This document shows, piece by piece, positions 46,458-55,973 of a stretch of 64,000 nt of DNA; position 1 is the first letter of the stretch; each line of letters opens with the position of its first letter. A program made the position numbers and the translations under genes. Source of the stretch: Burkholderia singularis. GTDB taxonomy: Bacteria > Pseudomonadota > Gammaproteobacteria > Burkholderiales > Burkholderiaceae. Below the pieces are notes generated by a model, which ran no database searches, was not told the DNA's origin, and was given only the letters and a program-made list of their open reading frames with translations. The stretch covers positions 1 through 64,000 of the forward strand of contig NZ_FXAN01000040.1 of NCBI RefSeq assembly GCF_900176645.1, given 5' to 3'.

Positions 46458-48362
46458 TTACTTGACCGAGCTTGCGCTGACCTTCGCAAAGTCGAGGCTG
46501 CCGAAACCGGTGTCGTAATCCCAGCCGGTTTTGGCACTGTAGCCATAGCCGTTATAGCCATTGTTGCCCGATGTCACGTCATGCACGAGCGACGGATTGC
46601 TCGGCAGACCCGCATAGAACGCCGACGTCGGCAGTCCGAGGCTATTGCCGTTGGCCGATTCCACGCGCGCCCAGCCGCCCACGAAGATCGGCGACGCGAG
46701 GCTCGTGCCGCCGATCAATTGGTTCGGCTGGCCATTAATGATGATGTACGCGCCCGTCGCGCCCGCTGCGTCGAATGCGACGTCGGGCAGTACGCGCTTG
46801 GTGACCGTGCTGCCGAGTGCGGCGGTCTGCCAGCTCGGCGCGGTTTCGTAGGCGCTGACGCCGCCGCCCGTCGCCCAGAGTCGGACCTGGTTCGTGACTT
46901 GATCCGCATACGAGAGCCCCTCGTTCCAGACGGTCTCGCCGGCCCACGTCGTCGTGCCGCTCGTCGACAGTGTCGTGCCGCCGACCGCGACGACGTTCGG
47001 CGAGCTGGCCGGATGCGAGACGCTGTATTTGCCGAGGTTGATCCGCACCGTGATCGCACCGCTGCTGCTTTCCGTGCCGACATAACCGGGCGCGCCGCTA
47101 TAGGGCGCGCTCGACCATTGATAGACGCCCGAATCGCCGGACGACACCGAGAAGATCTGACCTTGCGCGACTGCCTGTTTGAAGACTGCGTCGTCCGCGG
47201 CGAGCGAGCCGTCGGAGTTCGCTGCGGCTTCGTCGAGGCCGAGGGACACGTTGATGACCTTCGCGACGTTGTCGGTGACCGCCTTGTTGTACGCGGCCGT
47301 GATCGAGGCGTCGGTGAGTGCGCTGTCGTTTGAGTCGCCGTTGATGGCCGAATAGAAAATGAGTTGTTTGACGCCGCCCGACGTGCCGATGATCGTCTGG
47401 CTGTCGAGGTCCCATTCGCTCGGATCGCCGTCGTTGGCAAGTGTGCCGGAGCCGCCAGGAACGACCTTGGTGTTGACGGTTGCCAGGCCCGCGCTTTGCG
47501 TGAACTGGTTCAGATCGGCGATCGTTTGCGTTTGATCGCCCCAGGTGATGATGCCGACCGTCGTGTTGGTCGCGGCGGGCAGACCTTTTGCATCATAGAT
47601 CGAGGCGAAATCGGTTGGCTGGTGGCCGATTTGCGAGCCTGCCACCGCGTTTCTCACGACCGAATCCGGCGATGCGACGCGACGCAGCATCCGATGCGGA
47701 ACCGCTGCGTTCTGCAGTCCGAGCACCGCATCGACGACCGTGCCGAGCGCTGCCGGCACTTGCGCCGCGGAGTCGTTGCCGTAGACCTGCTTGCCGCGAT
47801 AGCTGAAGCGTTTGAGCGTGGTGTGGAAGCCGCGTTCCGCGTTCGATGCGTTGCCTTCGGCGAAGACCAGCTTGTTATTGTCCGACACGCTGACGTTGCT
47901 GAAACCGTTCGCCTTCAAATGCGCGACGACGGCTTGCACTTGCGCGTCAGTCGGCCCGAAGCGGGCCTTGAACTGTTCCGGCGTCAGAAACTTGTGATAG
48001 TTCGCACTGCCGGGCTTATTCACTTCGCTCAGGAACGCATCGAGTTGGGCTTCGTTACGATTCTTCAGCACGACGGTCACGCGCAGCGGCTGGCTCAGTT
48101 CGAGCGGCGTAACGGTCGTATCGGTGAGTTCCGGCGTTCCGATCGTATTGAGCGCGTAGCTCGGCGCGGTTTTTGCCTGCGTTTGCGAAGCGGCCGTCGT
48201 AGCAGATGTGCGAGTGAGCAGGAAGGCGTTGGTGTGGGTCGGTGCCCAAGCGGACGCGGCTTGCACGGAAAGCGGGGCCAGCGTGGCGGCAATCGCGAGC
48301 GGTAGCAGCGACAGCGCAAAACGTTTTGGAAATAGCGGGTTCACGTGCTGAGTTCTCTGCAT
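46458..48362 (-). CDS. Secreted sedolisin (S53 serine-carboxyl peptidase)
   Basis: A 634-residue precursor. A signal peptide (to about residue 36, VQA/AS) is followed by a pro-kumamolisin activation domain (about 75-220) and the S53 catalytic domain. Catalytic Glu316 and Asp320 lie in SEWDLDSQ, the oxyanion aspartate is Asp410 (SSGDSGVYQ), and Ser554 is in GGTSLASPIF. The calcium site is visible near the C-terminus (HDVTSGNNGY ... GWDYDTGFG). The start is the ATG at 48362; an upstream in-frame TTG is not favoured. The enzyme acts in acid outside the cell. It has its own terminator and is not part of the polysaccharide operon. Confidence 0.92.
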   Translation of the reverse strand: MQRTQHVNPLFPKRFALSLLPLAIAATLAPLSVQAASAWAPTHTNAFLLTRTSATTAASQTQAKTAPSYALNTIGTPELTDTTVTPLELSQPLRVTVVLKNRNEAQLDAFLSEVNKPGSANYHKFLTPEQFKARFGPTDAQVQAVVAHLKANGFSNVSVSDNNKLVFAEGNASNAERGFHTTLKRFSYRGKQVYGNDSAAQVPAALGTVVDAVLGLQNAAVPHRMLRRVASPDSVVRNAVAGSQIGHQPTDFASIYDAKGLPAATNTTVGIITWGDQTQTIADLNQFTQSAGLATVNTKVVPGGSGTLANDGDPSEWDLDSQTIIGTSGGVKQLIFYSAINGDSNDSALTDASITAAYNKAVTDNVAKVINVSLGLDEAAANSDGSLAADDAVFKQAVAQGQIFSVSSGDSGVYQWSSAPYSGAPGYVGTESSSGAITVRINLGKYSVSHPASSPNVVAVGGTTLSTSGTTTWAGETVWNEGLSYADQVTNQVRLWATGGGVSAYETAPSWQTAALGSTVTKRVLPDVAFDAAGATGAYIIINGQPNQLIGGTSLASPIFVGGWARVESANGNSLGLPTSAFYAGLPSNPSLVHDVTSGNNGYNGYGYSAKTGWDYDTGFGSLDFAKVSASSVK

Positions 48363-48928
48363 TTTCTGACTTCCCAAGAAATGATGAAGAACGGTTGCGA
48401 AGCCGGCGTCAGGCGGAAATAGGGTGCTCGGCGCGCAGCCGATGTACGGCGCGATGCGACCAGGTGAGATTCACGGCGACATGGAGATCCTCCTGCTGAT
48501 GGATTATCGGAAGGTCACGTGTTAAATAATTAGGAATCCGATTTATTTTTCATAAGAAAAACGCTGCCCACGCTGCTAGAGCGGCGCGTGTCGAATTTCT
48601 CTGACTTGGCTTATCGGAATGTTTCTATAGACCGGAAATCTATTGCGATTTGCTCATGGAGTGGATGCCGCCCCTCGGAAAGTAATTTAATTGGAAGGAT
48701 TTGGTTAGGATAATGTATTGATTTATCCTGGTTTCCTTTGTTTGCAGCAAGCTTGTTTCGAAAAAGATAGCAGGGAAAAAAATCGAGCGTCAAACTTTTT
48801 TTGATTCGATCTAAAAAATTTAAAGCAATAATTCCTTCGGTGGGAAATGAATAAAGGGTTTATGTAAGCCGGCGTAAATTAATTGAATGCGGCATGGCCG
48901 GTAGCTGCGACGCAGCAGCCGGCGAGGC
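48363..48928. other. AT-rich intergenic region
   Basis: About 570 bp, AT-rich from 48520 to 48880, between the zinc-finger gene stop and the sedolisin start, both on the minus strand. It probably contains the sedolisin promoter. No gene is recognised. Confidence 0.4.
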
Positions 48929-49390
48929 TCAAGACTTCGCGTGCGGCGATTTTCGGGACATGAATTGCTCGATAAGCCGTAATGCACTGCGGCATGCGTC
49001 GAGATCGAACGTATGGATCGTGCTGGAAGCGTCGAGACCGAGATGCGTTGCGAGCCAACGTATGCCTTTCGCGCGTGCCTCGAAGGCGTTGCAGCCATCG
49101 CGGCGGATTTTCGCGGCAACGAGCGGCTCGAGTGCTGCGTGCAGTTCGGATTTGGCTTGCCTGAGTTCCGCGTTCGCGAGTCTGCCGAGGGGCACATGGC
49201 GCCGGCTGCGCGGATAGACCCCGATCCACGCGTCACATGGCGCGCAGATCCAAAGCTCGCCGTGGTCCTCGTGGTACGGGTAGGCGGCCTCGCCATAGCG
49301 GGTGAGCGCCGCTTTCGCGCCGCAATAGTCGCAGACAGGTTGGGGCAAGGCGGGAACGGGACGGCCGACGCGCACGATTCTGGATGGCAC
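48929..49390 (-). CDS. DUF3268-like zinc-finger protein
   Basis: A 153-residue protein. An N-terminal zinc ribbon is visible as CDYCGAKA and, about 30 residues on, CAPCDAWIGVYP, followed by PLGRLANAELRQAK and a helical C-terminus. This pattern matches the DUF3268 zinc-finger family, found in phages, plasmids and chromosomal islands. The start is GTG at 49390, since no ATG precedes the zinc ribbon; no ribosome binding site is obvious. DNA or RNA binding is plausible but unproven. Confidence 0.72.
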   Translation of the reverse strand: MPSRIVRVGRPVPALPQPVCDYCGAKAALTRYGEAAYPYHEDHGELWICAPCDAWIGVYPRSRRHVPLGRLANAELRQAKSELHAALEPLVAAKIRRDGCNAFEARAKGIRWLATHLGLDASSTIHTFDLDACRSALRLIEQFMSRKSPHAKS

Positions 49391-49530
49391 GAAAACGGTG
49401 TGGACGAGCCGTTAGCGTACACCGAATCGCGCGCGGCGCCCGCCGCATGTTCGTATCGGCCGGGGACGTGAGGCGGCCGCGACGGCTGCGTTGCACCGCG
49501 CCCGCAGCCGGTTGGCCCAAGCCGTGCGCG

Positions 49531-50505
49531 TTAGGCGGCCGTGCTGGCGGCCACGAGCTTGGGTTCGGCCGCCGGCGATGGCTTGGCCACGTCGAGCAGC
49601 CAGTCGGTCGTCTCGGCGGGCTGCGTGACGGGCAACATGTGGCCGCCGTCGACAATGCGCAGATCGACGCTATCGAGCCGGTTCTTCAGCGCCTCGGCGT
49701 GGCGCTGGTAGTTGAGGATCTGATCGTTGCGTCCATGCAGCAACGCGACGGGCACGTTCAATGACGCGTAGCGGCTTTCCATGTCGGGCAGATCCTCCGG
49801 CGCTGCGACGAGATCGGACGATGCCGAATAGAACGCGTGCGGGCGCAAGCCTGTCAGGCCGCCGCCCTTCAGGCCGAAGTCGTATGGCACCGGCTCGGGC
49901 GAGAAAATCAATTCGGTTGCCTTACGGCTTTGCAGCTTCGCGACCGGTACGCCGAGCGTGAGCGACACGAAGCGGCGCACGAGCGCAAAACGTATCGCAA
50001 GGCCGCGGAACGGGCCGGGCGCCTCGGTTTCGACGTGCGTGAGCGGCGAAATCAGTGCGACCCGGCTCAGGATCTGCGGATGGTCGAGCGCGAGCGCGAG
50101 GGCAATCGCGCCGCCGAGCGAGTGGCCGACGACCACGGGCTTGTCGAGACCGAGCGTGACGATGAACATCGCGATGGTGCGCGCCTGGGCGTACACGTTC
50201 GCCGCCGAACGCGGGCCGCGCGTCGAGCGGCCCGAGCCGGGGCGATCGACGAGGATCACGCGATGCGATTTCGCGAGCCGTTGCAGGTCCAGATACGCGA
50301 AATTGCGCAGATTGCCGCAAAGGCCATGCACGAACACGATCGGCGGGCCTTCGCCATATTCGACGTAATGCAAGCGATCGGAGCCGATATCGACGAACTT
50401 ACCTTCAGGCGGAAACAGCCGTTTGGTGCGATGCGCGATGAATTGCGTGAGCGCGGCGAACGCAGCGAATACGATGACCAGGTAGTGAAACAGCTTGATT
50501 ATCAT
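49531..50505 (-). CDS. Membrane-anchored alpha/beta hydrolase
   Basis: A 324-residue alpha/beta hydrolase with an N-terminal membrane helix (about residues 5-22). The oxyanion motif is VFVHGLCGN, the nucleophile serine is in VVGHSLGGA, the aspartate is in LLHGRNDQIL and the histidine in DGGHMLPV. ATG 50505 has AGGAAGG nine bases upstream, better than the GTG three codons earlier. It starts five bases after the upstream monooxygenase stop, so it is the third gene of a TetR-linked operon. An ester or lactone made by the Baeyer-Villiger enzyme would be a logical substrate; that is inference. Confidence 0.85.
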   Translation of the reverse strand: MIIKLFHYLVIVFAAFAALTQFIAHRTKRLFPPEGKFVDIGSDRLHYVEYGEGPPIVFVHGLCGNLRNFAYLDLQRLAKSHRVILVDRPGSGRSTRGPRSAANVYAQARTIAMFIVTLGLDKPVVVGHSLGGAIALALALDHPQILSRVALISPLTHVETEAPGPFRGLAIRFALVRRFVSLTLGVPVAKLQSRKATELIFSPEPVPYDFGLKGGGLTGLRPHAFYSASSDLVAAPEDLPDMESRYASLNVPVALLHGRNDQILNYQRHAEALKNRLDSVDLRIVDGGHMLPVTQPAETTDWLLDVAKPSPAAEPKLVAASTAA

Positions 50506-50510
50506 TCGAA

Positions 50511-52109
50511 TCACCTTCCTTCGTAGGCGGGCTGGCGGGTTGAATTATTCTGCTCGACGAGCGTCGGGCGGCGGCGTTCGAATCGCAGGGCGCCGTCGGC
50601 GAGCGAGCCGAACCGGAAGAGCGCGAAATCGCGGATATAGTTTTGATAGGCTTTCCAAGGCTTTTTCACGCCCTGCTTGGGCAGCATCGCGGCGGCGCGC
50701 TGGATGTAGCCGGACGACAGATCGACGAACGGTTCCAGCTCCGTTTGGCCGGCCGGCAGCCGCGGTACGCAGACGTCGTAGCCGTGCGTGCGCATGTGTT
50801 GGAACATGCGGCACACGTACTGCGCGATCAGTTCGGCCTTCAGCGTCCATGATGCATTCGTGTAGCCGAACGACAGCACGAGATTTGGCACGCCGCTGAA
50901 CATCATCCCTTTGTACGACACCGTTTGCGACAAATCGACTGGCTGGCCGTCGATCGTCAGCGATATCCCGCCCAGCATCTTGAGCTTCAGCCCGGTCGCG
51001 GTGACCACGACGTCCGCGTCGAGGCGCTCGCCGCTTTTCAGGAGCAGGCCGGTTGGCGTGAAGCGCTCGATTTCGTCGGTGACGATCGAGGCGTTGCCCG
51101 CGCGGATTGCCTTGAAGAGATCGCCGTTCGGCACGAGGCAGAGGCGCTGGTCCCACGGTTTGTAGCGCGGCGTGAGGTGCTTGCCCGCATCGAGCTGAGG
51201 GCCGCTCTGCCTGCTCGCTAGATGGATCAGAAGCTTTTTGATCGCGTTGGGGCGGCGGCGTGAAAGATTGTAGAAGTACATCGTCAGCAGCACGTTTTTC
51301 ACGCGCACGACCCGGTGTGCGAGCCCGGCCGGCAGCCAGCGGCGCAGCACGCCCGCAACCGGATCGCGCGCGGGCAACGACATGATGTAGGTCGGCGAGC
51401 GTTGCAGCATCGTCACGTGGCGTGCGACGGGCGTCATCGATGGCACCAGCGTCACCGCGGTTGCGCCGCTGCCGATCACGACGACGCGTTTGCCCGCATA
51501 GTCGAGATCCGACGGCCAATGCTGCGGATGGACGATGCGGCCCTGGTACGTTTCCTGGTCGGGCCAGCTCGGTGCGTGGCCTGCTTCGTAGTCGTAGTAG
51601 CCGCTGCACATATAGAGAATGCGGCAGGTGAAGACTGCTTCGTCAACGCGTTCGCCGTCGGTGCGCTGCACGCGCACGGTCCAGCGCGCGCTCGACGAAT
51701 CCCAGCTCGCGGCGGTGACCTTGTGATTGAAGCGGATCGCCTTGTCGATGCCGAACTCGCGCGCGGTCTCCTTGATGTAGTCGAGGATCGATTGGCCGTG
51801 CGCGATCGAGTTGTCGCTTTGCCACGGGCGGAAGCTGAAGCCGAGCGTGAACATGTCGGAATCCGAACGGACGCCGGGATAACGGAACAGATCCCAAGTG
51901 CCGCCCATCGTCGAGCGGCCTTCGAGGATCGCGTACTTCGCGCCGGGGCAGCGCTCGCGCAGGTAGTAGGCGGCGCCGATGCCGGAGATGCCCGCGCCGA
52001 CGATCAACACGTCGTAATCGGCTGCGCGCGGCGCGGCGCCCGTTGCCGCCAGCGGGGCGCGTTCGTCGGCCGGGCCCAAGGTGGTGTGCCAATCTGTTGT
52101 CGAGTTCAT
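50511..52109 (-). CDS. Flavin-containing Baeyer-Villiger-type monooxygenase
   Basis: A 532-residue class B flavoprotein monooxygenase. The first FAD-binding motif is VGAGISGIGA (about residue 37), the NADPH motif is VIGSGATAVT, and the signature between them, YQGRIVHPQHWP, is close to the Baeyer-Villiger fingerprint FxGxxxHxxxW. Such enzymes insert oxygen beside a ketone to form an ester or lactone. Its start overlaps the SDR stop by four bases (ATGA), and the hydrolase gene follows directly, giving an alcohol-ketone-ester-acid sequence of activities. The natural ketone is unknown. Confidence 0.9.
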   Translation of the reverse strand: MNSTTDWHTTLGPADERAPLAATGAAPRAADYDVLIVGAGISGIGAAYYLRERCPGAKYAILEGRSTMGGTWDLFRYPGVRSDSDMFTLGFSFRPWQSDNSIAHGQSILDYIKETAREFGIDKAIRFNHKVTAASWDSSSARWTVRVQRTDGERVDEAVFTCRILYMCSGYYDYEAGHAPSWPDQETYQGRIVHPQHWPSDLDYAGKRVVVIGSGATAVTLVPSMTPVARHVTMLQRSPTYIMSLPARDPVAGVLRRWLPAGLAHRVVRVKNVLLTMYFYNLSRRRPNAIKKLLIHLASRQSGPQLDAGKHLTPRYKPWDQRLCLVPNGDLFKAIRAGNASIVTDEIERFTPTGLLLKSGERLDADVVVTATGLKLKMLGGISLTIDGQPVDLSQTVSYKGMMFSGVPNLVLSFGYTNASWTLKAELIAQYVCRMFQHMRTHGYDVCVPRLPAGQTELEPFVDLSSGYIQRAAAMLPKQGVKKPWKAYQNYIRDFALFRFGSLADGALRFERRRPTLVEQNNSTRQPAYEGR

Positions 52110-53014
52110 GCGGGATCCTTACTGATCGAGGAAGCGGGCGCGGGCATGGCTGTGCCGTTCCGGCGGGAGAGACGGCGCTCGCGCGACTTGCGCAGAAAGC
52201 GCAGCACGAAAATCTGGTATCCGGAGCCGAGCAGGCGTGCGAGCTTGTCGACGCGGCGTGCATCGGCGCCGACAAGCACACGCCGCGCATTGCGCCTCAC
52301 GCCGGCGAGAATCTGGCGGGCAGCTTCATCGGGCGTGGTGGCGTCGATCAGCCGGTTCGCGGCGCGGCGATGCGTCTCGATATCCTGCCCGGTCAGCGCG
52401 ACCACGCTCGCGTCGATACGCGACGCTGTCGCGATGTTCGTCGCCACGCCGCCCGGATGCACGCATGTCACGCCGATCGGCGCGCGCTCAAGCTCGAGTT
52501 CCATCCGCAGCGCCTCGGTGAAGCCGCGCACCGCGAATTTCGTTGCGTTGTACGCGCTTTGCGTCGGCATGGCGATCAGGCCGAATAGGCTTGACGTGTT
52601 GATCACATGAGCGTCGCCCGATTCGCGCAGATACGGCAAAAACGCCTGGGTGCCGTGCACGACGCCCCAAAAGTTGATGCCGACGATCCATTCGAAATCC
52701 TTGATCGACACGGTTTCGGCCGCCGCTGCAAGCGATACGCCCGCGTTGTTGAAGAGCAGATTGATCTTGCCGTGCGCTTCGCGCGTCTGGCGCGCCCAGT
52801 CGAATACGGCTTCGCGTGACGCGACGTCGAGCCGCTGCGACGTGACCCGCACGCCGTAGCCGGTGCACGATGCGACGGTCTGCGCGAGGCCGTCCGTATT
52901 GATATCGCTGAGCGCGAGATGACAACCCTGACGCGCGAGCTGGATCGCCAAACTGCGCCCCATGCCCGATCCCGCGCCCGTGATTGCCGCCACCTTGCCG
53001 GAGAAATTCCTCAT
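52106..53014 (-). CDS. SDR family oxidoreductase
   Basis: A 302-residue short-chain dehydrogenase with TGAGSGMGR, NNAG, a catalytic serine in NTSSLFG and YNATK. The C-terminus has an extra basic tail (RKSRERRLSRRN). It is the first gene of the SDR-monooxygenase-hydrolase operon and is divergent from a TetR regulator with operator-like repeats between them. It probably oxidises an alcohol to the ketone used by the next enzyme. Confidence 0.9.
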   Translation of the reverse strand: MRNFSGKVAAITGAGSGMGRSLAIQLARQGCHLALSDINTDGLAQTVASCTGYGVRVTSQRLDVASREAVFDWARQTREAHGKINLLFNNAGVSLAAAAETVSIKDFEWIVGINFWGVVHGTQAFLPYLRESGDAHVINTSSLFGLIAMPTQSAYNATKFAVRGFTEALRMELELERAPIGVTCVHPGGVATNIATASRIDASVVALTGQDIETHRRAANRLIDATTPDEAARQILAGVRRNARRVLVGADARRVDKLARLLGSGYQIFVLRFLRKSRERRLSRRNGTAMPAPASSISKDPA

Positions 53015-53062
53015 CGGACGGGCCTCCCTTTGGCTGTCTCCATCGTTATGTCGATTTAGAAT

Positions 53063-53082
53063 GTGGTGCGAGTCAACACCAC
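53063..53082. promoter_or_regulatory. Inverted repeat between SDR and TetR genes
   Basis: GTGGTG (53063-53068) and CACCAC (53077-53082) are separated by 8 bp, 49 bp upstream of the SDR start. It is a second candidate operator in this divergent promoter region. Confidence 0.4.
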
Positions 53083-53088
53083 TTTAAT

Positions 53089-53110
53089 TTTGACATTGGC
53101 TGATGTCAAA
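53089..53110. promoter_or_regulatory. Candidate TetR operator overlapping the regulator start
   Basis: TTTGACAT (53089-53096) and ATGTCAAA (53103-53110) form a perfect 8-bp inverted repeat with a 6-bp spacer. The right arm contains the ATG at 53103 proposed as the regulator start, so binding would block both regulator expression and the divergent operon promoter. Confidence 0.6.
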
Positions 53111-53771
53111 TAGCGAAATGGAGAAAATACTCGAACGGGGCAAGAAAGGCCGCCCTTACGCCGGCATTCCACCGGAAGCACGGGCGGCGGAGCGTCGCGA
53201 CGCGCTGATTCGCGCGGGCACGCGCATTTTCGGCACGGTTGGCTTCCAGCGGGCCACCGTGCGCGCGATTTGCCAGGAAGCGAAGCTCAATGATCGCTAT
53301 TTCTATGCAGCGTTCGATAGCACCGATGCATTGCTGCGCAGCACCTACGAGCACCATGCGCAGCGGCTGCGCATGTCGGTGAAGCAGGCGGTTGCCGCGC
53401 TCGGCGCGACGCGTGGCGGGCTTGACGCACGGATCGACGTGAGCCTTGCCGCATTCTTCGCATTTTTGCGGGACACGTGCGCGGCGCGCGTGCTGCTGCT
53501 CGAAGTGATGGGCGTGAGCGCGCAAACCGATGCGACATACCAGCGCAATCTGAGTGAATTCGGCAAGATGATCGTGACGCTCGTGGCGCCGCTGAGCGAA
53601 GATCCCGACGTGCGCGCGGACCAGCGGATCATCGGAATTGCGCTGGTGGGAGCGATGACGAACGTTGGCGCTGCGTGGTTGCTGACCGGTTATCGCGATT
53701 CCGAGGAGAAAATGGTGCGCAATTGCCGGCAGGTGTTGCTCGGCGCGTTGCAGCATTTGGCCGCGCACTGA
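53103..53771 (+). CDS. TetR family transcriptional regulator
   Basis: A 222-residue regulator. The N-terminal helix-turn-helix reads FQRATVRAICQEAKLNDRYF, and the C-terminal part is the usual helical ligand-binding domain. It is divergent from the SDR-monooxygenase-hydrolase operon, which it probably represses. The start may be 53103 or the ATG at 53118; neither has a strong ribosome binding site, and 53103 lies inside the palindrome at 53089-53110. Confidence 0.88.
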   Translation: MSNSEMEKILERGKKGRPYAGIPPEARAAERRDALIRAGTRIFGTVGFQRATVRAICQEAKLNDRYFYAAFDSTDALLRSTYEHHAQRLRMSVKQAVAALGATRGGLDARIDVSLAAFFAFLRDTCAARVLLLEVMGVSAQTDATYQRNLSEFGKMIVTLVAPLSEDPDVRADQRIIGIALVGAMTNVGAAWLLTGYRDSEEKMVRNCRQVLLGALQHLAAH

Positions 53772-53943
53772 GCGGCGGCACGATCGGCTGGGGCGCCGTG
53801 CCGCATTGGGTTGGGAGGATTGTGCGGCGCATGCGGCGCGCGTGCCGCGTGCCGCATGGTTTGGCCTGCGCGGCTTCAGTCTGCCCGCAGGCGGGAAATT
53901 TGTCGGAGGATGCGTGCGTGCCGTCTCATCCGGCACCGGACGC

Positions 53944-54843
53944 TCATCTCGCGAGCCGCGCTTTCAACATGTCGATCAGCGCCCGTACTTTCGGGCTCGG
54001 ATGGCTCGTCGACGGAAATACCGCGTGAATGTCGCCGGGCGGCAGCGTCCAGCCAGGCAGCAGCCGCACGAGCCGTGCGGCTGCGATATCGTCCGCCGTT
54101 GCGAAACTCGTCGCGATGCCGAAGCCGCCGCCCGCCAACACCGCCGCGCGGCAAGCGGTCGCCGTGTTCGACGCGAATGCGCGCTTGCAGCGCACGCGCG
54201 CGCGCTCACCTTGTGCATTCGCAAGCTCGAATATTGTGCGCGGCAGCGTGGACAGCATGACGTAAGGCAACGCGCTCAACGCATCCGGCGTATCCGGCGC
54301 GCCGTGACGGGCGACGAACGCGGGGCTGGCGACGATCCAGCGTTCGAATTCGCCGATTTTCACCGCGCGATGGTTCGAATCGGCGAGCCGGCCGAGCCGG
54401 ATCGCGACGTCGAGGTTGTCGTGAACGAGGTCGACGATCCGGTCGTCGCAGATCAGCTCGATGTCGAGTGCCGGATGCGCGTCGCGCAGCGCGACCAGTG
54501 CGGGCGTGACGACAAGCGCGCCGTAGTCGATCGCGGCGCTCACGCGCAGCGTGCCACGCAGCGGCCCCGTGTCGCCGGATACTGCGCCGAGCGCGGCGTC
54601 GGCCGCACGCAGGATGTCGCGGCACGCGTCGTAAAACGCGCGGCCTGCGTCCGTCACGTTGAGCCGGCGCGTGGTTCTCACGAGCAGATTCGCACCGACC
54701 TCCGCTTCGAGCCGCTGCATGTGCGCGCTGACCATCGTTTTCGCGAGCCCGAGCCGCCCGGCTGCCGCGGTGAATGAGCCGGCCTCGACCACTGCGACGA
54801 AGATTGCCAGCCGGTTCAGGTTAACGCTGCGGACGTCCGCCAT
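53944..54843 (-). CDS. LysR family transcriptional regulator
   Basis: A 299-residue LysR-type regulator with the standard helix-turn-helix (GSFTAAAGRLGLAKTMVSAH) and effector domain. It is divergent from a glutathione transferase gene 289 bp away and is its likely regulator. Confidence 0.9.
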   Translation of the reverse strand: MADVRSVNLNRLAIFVAVVEAGSFTAAAGRLGLAKTMVSAHMQRLEAEVGANLLVRTTRRLNVTDAGRAFYDACRDILRAADAALGAVSGDTGPLRGTLRVSAAIDYGALVVTPALVALRDAHPALDIELICDDRIVDLVHDNLDVAIRLGRLADSNHRAVKIGEFERWIVASPAFVARHGAPDTPDALSALPYVMLSTLPRTIFELANAQGERARVRCKRAFASNTATACRAAVLAGGGFGIATSFATADDIAAARLVRLLPGWTLPPGDIHAVFPSTSHPSPKVRALIDMLKARLAR

Positions 54844-55132
54844 CGCCTATTGTCCATTTATCAAGGATTGTGTTTCGGGAATTATCCATCTTCTATGGAT
54901 CTACCGCGCACGGTACGCTGCGAGTGTCCCTGGCCAGATAGTCTGATGGGCCGGGCGTGATGCATGACACGGGGGCGGCCACGCGCAGCGCCTGGCCTCG
55001 CGTTTCGCGCTGGCCTCCGGCGGGCTGCCCGCGCATGCGCCCGGTGCGGATGTTTGCCACGGGACTGGCCGGTCGGTGCGAATGCGCCGCCGCGTGTTTT
55101 CCCTGTCCCGTTTTCGCTCACGGAGTGCCGTC

Positions 55133-55777
55133 ATGCCAGCTGTCATGCAACCCGCCGCGCCGATCCGGCTTTACATGCATCCGTTGTCCGGTCATTGTCA
55201 TCGCGTTCTTTTGTTCCTGTCGTTGCTTGGCCTGCCGGTCGAGTGTGTCGAAGTGGACCTGGCCGGCGGCGCGAACCGCCGCGCCGAGTTTCTCGCGCTC
55301 AATCCGTTCGGCCAGGTGCCGGTGATCGAGGATGGCGATGCGGTGCTGTGCGATTCGAACGCGATCCTCGTTTATCTTGCGAAGCGGTATGCCGATCCGT
55401 CATGGCTGCCGGTTGATCCAGCAGGTGCGGCGGCCGTGCAGCGCTGGTTGTCGCTCGCGGCTGGGCCGATTGCGTATGGCCCGGCGGCGGCGCGTCTCGT
55501 CACGGTGTTCGGCCGGCCGCTGGACCACGCGAACGCGGTGCGGATCGCGCGGCATCTGTTCGATGTGATCGATCCGGAGCTTGCCTATAAGCGCTTCGCA
55601 ATAGGTGATCAACCGACGATAGCCGATGTCGCCGCTTATTCGTATATCGCGCATGCGCCGGAGGGGGACGTGTCGCTCGAGCCTTATACGCATCTGCGTG
55701 AATGGCTCGCGCGTATCGAGGCGCTGCCGGGTTTCGTGCCGATGCCGGCGGCGAAGGCGGGGTGGCGCGCGGCGTGA
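55133..55777 (+). CDS. Glutathione S-transferase family protein
   Basis: A 214-residue GST. The thioredoxin-like N-domain begins IRLYMHPLSGHCHRVLL, with the cis-proline in FGQVPVIED and the glutathione gamma-glutamyl site in CDSNAILVYL; an all-helical C-domain follows. GGAG precedes the ATG at 55133; a second ATG four codons on is possible. The flavin-binding protein gene follows on the same strand, and a LysR regulator is divergent. Confidence 0.88.
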   Translation: MPAVMQPAAPIRLYMHPLSGHCHRVLLFLSLLGLPVECVEVDLAGGANRRAEFLALNPFGQVPVIEDGDAVLCDSNAILVYLAKRYADPSWLPVDPAGAAAVQRWLSLAAGPIAYGPAAARLVTVFGRPLDHANAVRIARHLFDVIDPELAYKRFAIGDQPTIADVAAYSYIAHAPEGDVSLEPYTHLREWLARIEALPGFVPMPAAKAGWRAA

Positions 55778-55973
55778 CGGCGTTGCCGCAGGTGCGGCTT
55801 GGACCGGGAGCGGTTCTCGCGGCGCGTATTTCCGGCCGGTCGGACGGGTGATGCGTGCGGTGGTCGCGCCGCGCGTGCCGGCGGGCGGTTTCATCGGCGG
55901 GCGCCGGCAATGGGCGTTTGTCCGTGCGTCGCCTGCGTTGACGGTGATGGGGTCTATCGCAAAGGAGTCCGAG

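Noticed and set aside
45662..46561. 299-codon minus-strand open frame
   Set aside because: It runs through the sedolisin terminator and into the sedolisin end on the same strand; no recognisable protein.
46305..48305. Two long plus-strand open frames opposite the sedolisin gene
   Set aside because: Both are antisense shadows of a well-supported sedolisin with all catalytic residues.
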